DNA from: UBA7656 sp040755335
GTDB lineage: Bacteria; Acidobacteriota; Blastocatellia; UBA7656
Length of the DNA: 16,542 nt
Assembly: GCA_040755335.1 (NCBI GenBank)
Contig: JBFMAU010000138.1
Location: 1 to 16,542, forward strand
Reading direction: 5' to 3'
Shown in pieces: positions 15,051 to 16,542 of the stretch. How positions within the stretch are numbered: the stretch's first letter is position 1; the number at the start of each line of letters is the position of its first letter. Below the pieces are notes generated by a model. That model saw only the letters and a program-made list of their open reading frames with translations. It did not search any database and was not told the origin of the DNA. Made by a program: the position numbers and the translations under genes.

Positions 15051-15779
15051 CTACGGAGACTGAAGGCTTGCGTCGTAATCGGCAAGGAACTGCTGCGCTT
15101 TGACTCCGGGGCTGAGAAGCGCGATTCCCTGCGACCAGTCATAGAGGCAGAATACTCCGACCACTTCGCCGTTGCTGTTATAGACGGGGCTGCCGGAAAA
15201 GCCGTCCTGTCCTTCGATCTTCACCGACCAGTATTCATTGCCTCTGAAATGGTAGGACCCTTTGAAATTTCCGAGCCGCACCATTTTCTGATCCCCCGGC
15301 TGCGCTATCAGGAGCATCTGCTCATCCTTGTTCGGCGCGGCTTGAAAGGTCGGTCTCTGAGCGGGCTTTGACGAACATACTCTCAGCAAAGCGAGGTCAG
15401 CCTCTTTGTCCACTTTTACCACTTTGGCCTCGCAGCCATTGACGTAAGCCTGAACGCGAAGCTCGTCATCGGGTTTGAATCCGAGCATGCGTTTTTTATG
15501 AGGGCTGAGTTTTCCTGAGACCACATGGTAGCTGGTCATCACCAGCCCTTCGCCGACGAAAAAGCCCGTGGCATGCGCATTGGGGTCTATGGGGATGAGA
15601 GAGGAAAGGGCGCGCATCATCGCATTCTGGTCTTTCCTCGTGATTTTCAAAGCGACGGTCGTGGTGGAAGATTTGCGCTGTTTGGCAACTGTTGACAAAG
15701 TGTCCTGCGCCGTGGAGTCAATCCTGAGAACGAGCAATAACGCGAGAGCGAATGCAAAACCGCGAGCCTTTCCTTGCAT
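15051..15779 (-). CDS. Exported trypsin-like (DegP/HtrA-type fold) serine protease
   Basis: A 242-residue protein. The start at 15779 (MQGKARGFAFALALLLVLR) has AAGGAG 7-8 bases upstream; the in-frame ATG at 15812 would include that site in the coding region. Residues 1-25 are a signal peptide ending STAQ. The catalytic triad is visible: H85 (TSYHVV), D128 (ADLALLRV) and S195 in GFSGSP. FFVGEGLVMTSYHVV and GEVVGVFCLYD are typical chymotrypsin-fold strands. There is no PDZ domain, so it is shorter than DegP/DegS. The Ser motif GFSGSP replaces the usual GNSGGP, which keeps the oxyanion-hole Gly and nucleophile. It is likely a periplasmic protease. It stands alone, convergent with the plus-strand cluster, with hairpins in its upstream region. 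Confidence 0.9.
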   Translation of the reverse strand: MQGKARGFAFALALLLVLRIDSTAQDTLSTVAKQRKSSTTTVALKITRKDQNAMMRALSSLIPIDPNAHATGFFVGEGLVMTSYHVVSGKLSPHKKRMLGFKPDDELRVQAYVNGCEAKVVKVDKEADLALLRVCSSKPAQRPTFQAAPNKDEQMLLIAQPGDQKMVRLGNFKGSYHFRGNEYWSVKIEGQDGFSGSPVYNSNGEVVGVFCLYDWSQGIALLSPGVKAQQFLADYDASLQSP

Positions 15780-15831
15780 GTAGTTTCTCCTTCTCGAAAG
15801 ATTTTCGGTCAAAGCTGGGGTTCAATCTACA

Positions 15832-15912
15832 CCTCGCTGCTGAAGCGAGGCGAAACTGCGATCTGCTGACAGAGACCCGAATGATCTCTGTAAAATGAAT
15901 CGCCCGTCGGGC
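15832..15912. promoter_or_regulatory. Three hairpins upstream of the protease gene
   Basis: CCTCGCT/AGCGAGG (15832-15850), ACAGAGA/TCTCTGT (15869-15891) and GCCCG/CGGGC (15902-15912) occur in succession within 140 bases upstream of the protease start. They could be operators or a structured leader. No convincing promoter hexamers were found. Confidence 0.3.
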
Positions 15913-15987
15913 GCAGGAGTAATACTCTAATATTCCTCGATTCGGCGCAACCTGAGTTATTGATGGAGGCAGCTTTCGGGTGCAATT

Positions 15988-16133
15988 AGATCGGATTTCA
16001 ATTCAGTGTACGAGCCAAATTTGGAGTGCTGCGACAAGTCGCAGCTTTTGTCTCGAATCAAAAGCGGTGACAAGTCACCGCACTCCAAAATCCCCGCTGC
16101 TCTTATCCCGTACATGCAAACGCAATCCGATCT
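15988..16133. repeat. Nested inverted-repeat element, family A, copy 3 (complete)
   Basis: The outer arms 15988-16012 and 16109-16133 are imperfect inverted repeats ending AGATCGG and CCGATCT. TTTGGAGT (16020-16027) pairs with ACTCCAAA (16082-16089). The internal 8-bp hairpins are GCTGCGAC/GTCGCAGC (16028-16045) and GCGGTGAC/GTCACCGC (16064-16081), the same stems as copy 1, with loop AA instead of TT in the first. Confidence 0.82.
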
Positions 16134-16204
16134 AAGAGCGAGACTCGCAGACAAAAGCCCTGCATTGAAGATAAATCCCCGCCCTTGATCGCTCTCTTTT
16201 CTCC

Positions 16205-16357
16205 AGCCCAGTCGTTTACGGCAATGAGTCTAGCTCCTCCAAGTCCGGTTCACCGGGCTTCTCCGAAGCTTTAGCTGAAGCTGCGGAAGAAAAGCCCGCT
16301 GAAGCGGACTGATTTTTTCTGTTGACGAATCCTTTCCCAACCGTAAACGACTGGGCT
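16205..16357. repeat. 153-bp nested foldback element
   Basis: AGCCCAGTCGTTTACGG (16205-16221) and its exact reverse complement (16341-16357) form the ends. Inside, in nested order: AGTCCG (16242-16247) with CGGACT (16305-16310); CGGGCTT (16254-16260) with AAGCCCG (16292-16298); and a 10-bp stem with one A-G mismatch (16262-16271 with 16278-16287) closing a 6-nt loop TAGCTG. A T6 run (16313-16318) follows the inner hairpin. The structure is a long single foldback, fitting a MITE-like element or a structured RNA with an intrinsic terminator. Confidence 0.75.
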
Positions 16358-16542
16358 AAGGATAAAGAAGAGAGAGGTTGAGAGAAGAATTTGAGAGAGT
16401 GACTTGCGCTGGCGGGACTTTGAGCGAACATACTTGAATTGAAATGGTCAAGTCGCAGCCTGATTTTCAGTCCCACTTTTAATTGCGCCCGCAGCTTTCA
16501 GGAATCGGTAACAATCTCCTTCTCCTGCTTGCGGGATTGACA
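16358..16542. other. Right edge, no gene recognised
   Basis: No convincing coding region, RNA gene or repeat was found here. A short open frame on the minus strand that runs from here into the foldback has a Ser/Ala-rich, biased composition and is not considered a gene. Confidence 0.4.

Noticed and set aside
15957..16188. Short open frames on both strands over the family A element (ECGDLSPLL-type peptides)
   Set aside because: They are translations of the inverted repeat itself; the same peptide shapes appear at the copy at 501-647.
16216..16476. 86-codon minus-strand open frame at the right end
   Set aside because: It runs through most of the 153-bp foldback and has a Ser/Ala-biased sequence with no domain or ribosome site.

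Overview
The window looks like a chromosomal segment of an acidobacterium, most likely class Blastocatellia. This is inferred from protein style (tandem BACON repeats joined to an NHL propeller, an Rhs/YD-repeat wall protein, a calcium-loop C-terminal domain I associate with that group) and from the many short paired-hairpin repeats between genes. Flanking DNA is moderately GC-rich. No rRNA, tRNA, CRISPR array, integrase or transposase gene was seen.

Layout. (1) 1-4989, minus strand: an export-heavy set read right to left: a 925-residue BACON/NHL surface protein, a LolA-like secreted protein, a small membrane-anchored cupredoxin-like protein, and the N-terminus of an Rhs-type protein running off the left edge. 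A heptanucleotide repeat fills the gap between the first two, and paired-hairpin repeats sit in the next gaps. (2) 5237-6118, minus strand: a small zinc-ribbon/helix-turn-helix protein and a universal stress protein. (3) 6397-8879, plus strand: an apparent insertion. A 71-bp sequence covering the 5' end of a phosphatidylcholine-synthase-like gene occurs twice, exactly 2412 bp apart. Only the right copy continues into the full gene. Between them lie a 12-G run, a good sigma-70-type promoter and one AT-rich mosaic gene for a propeller/Cys-rich/calcium-loop protein. (4) 8830-14978, plus strand: the phosphatidylcholine-synthase-like gene, then a Tat-type amidohydrolase, a two-module VOC protein, a two-module lipocalin-like protein, an exported metallo-beta-lactamase-fold hydrolase and a small translationally coupled protein. 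Four consecutive products carry export signals, suggesting an envelope or periplasmic function. (5) 15051-15779, minus strand: an exported trypsin-like protease convergent with region 4. (6) 15780-16542: no gene, but three hairpins, a 146-bp paired-hairpin element and a 153-bp nested foldback.

The strongest unexplained signals are the 71-bp-flanked insertion with its mosaic gene, the 153-bp foldback, and two or three families of paired-hairpin repeats whose stems change sequence while staying paired.
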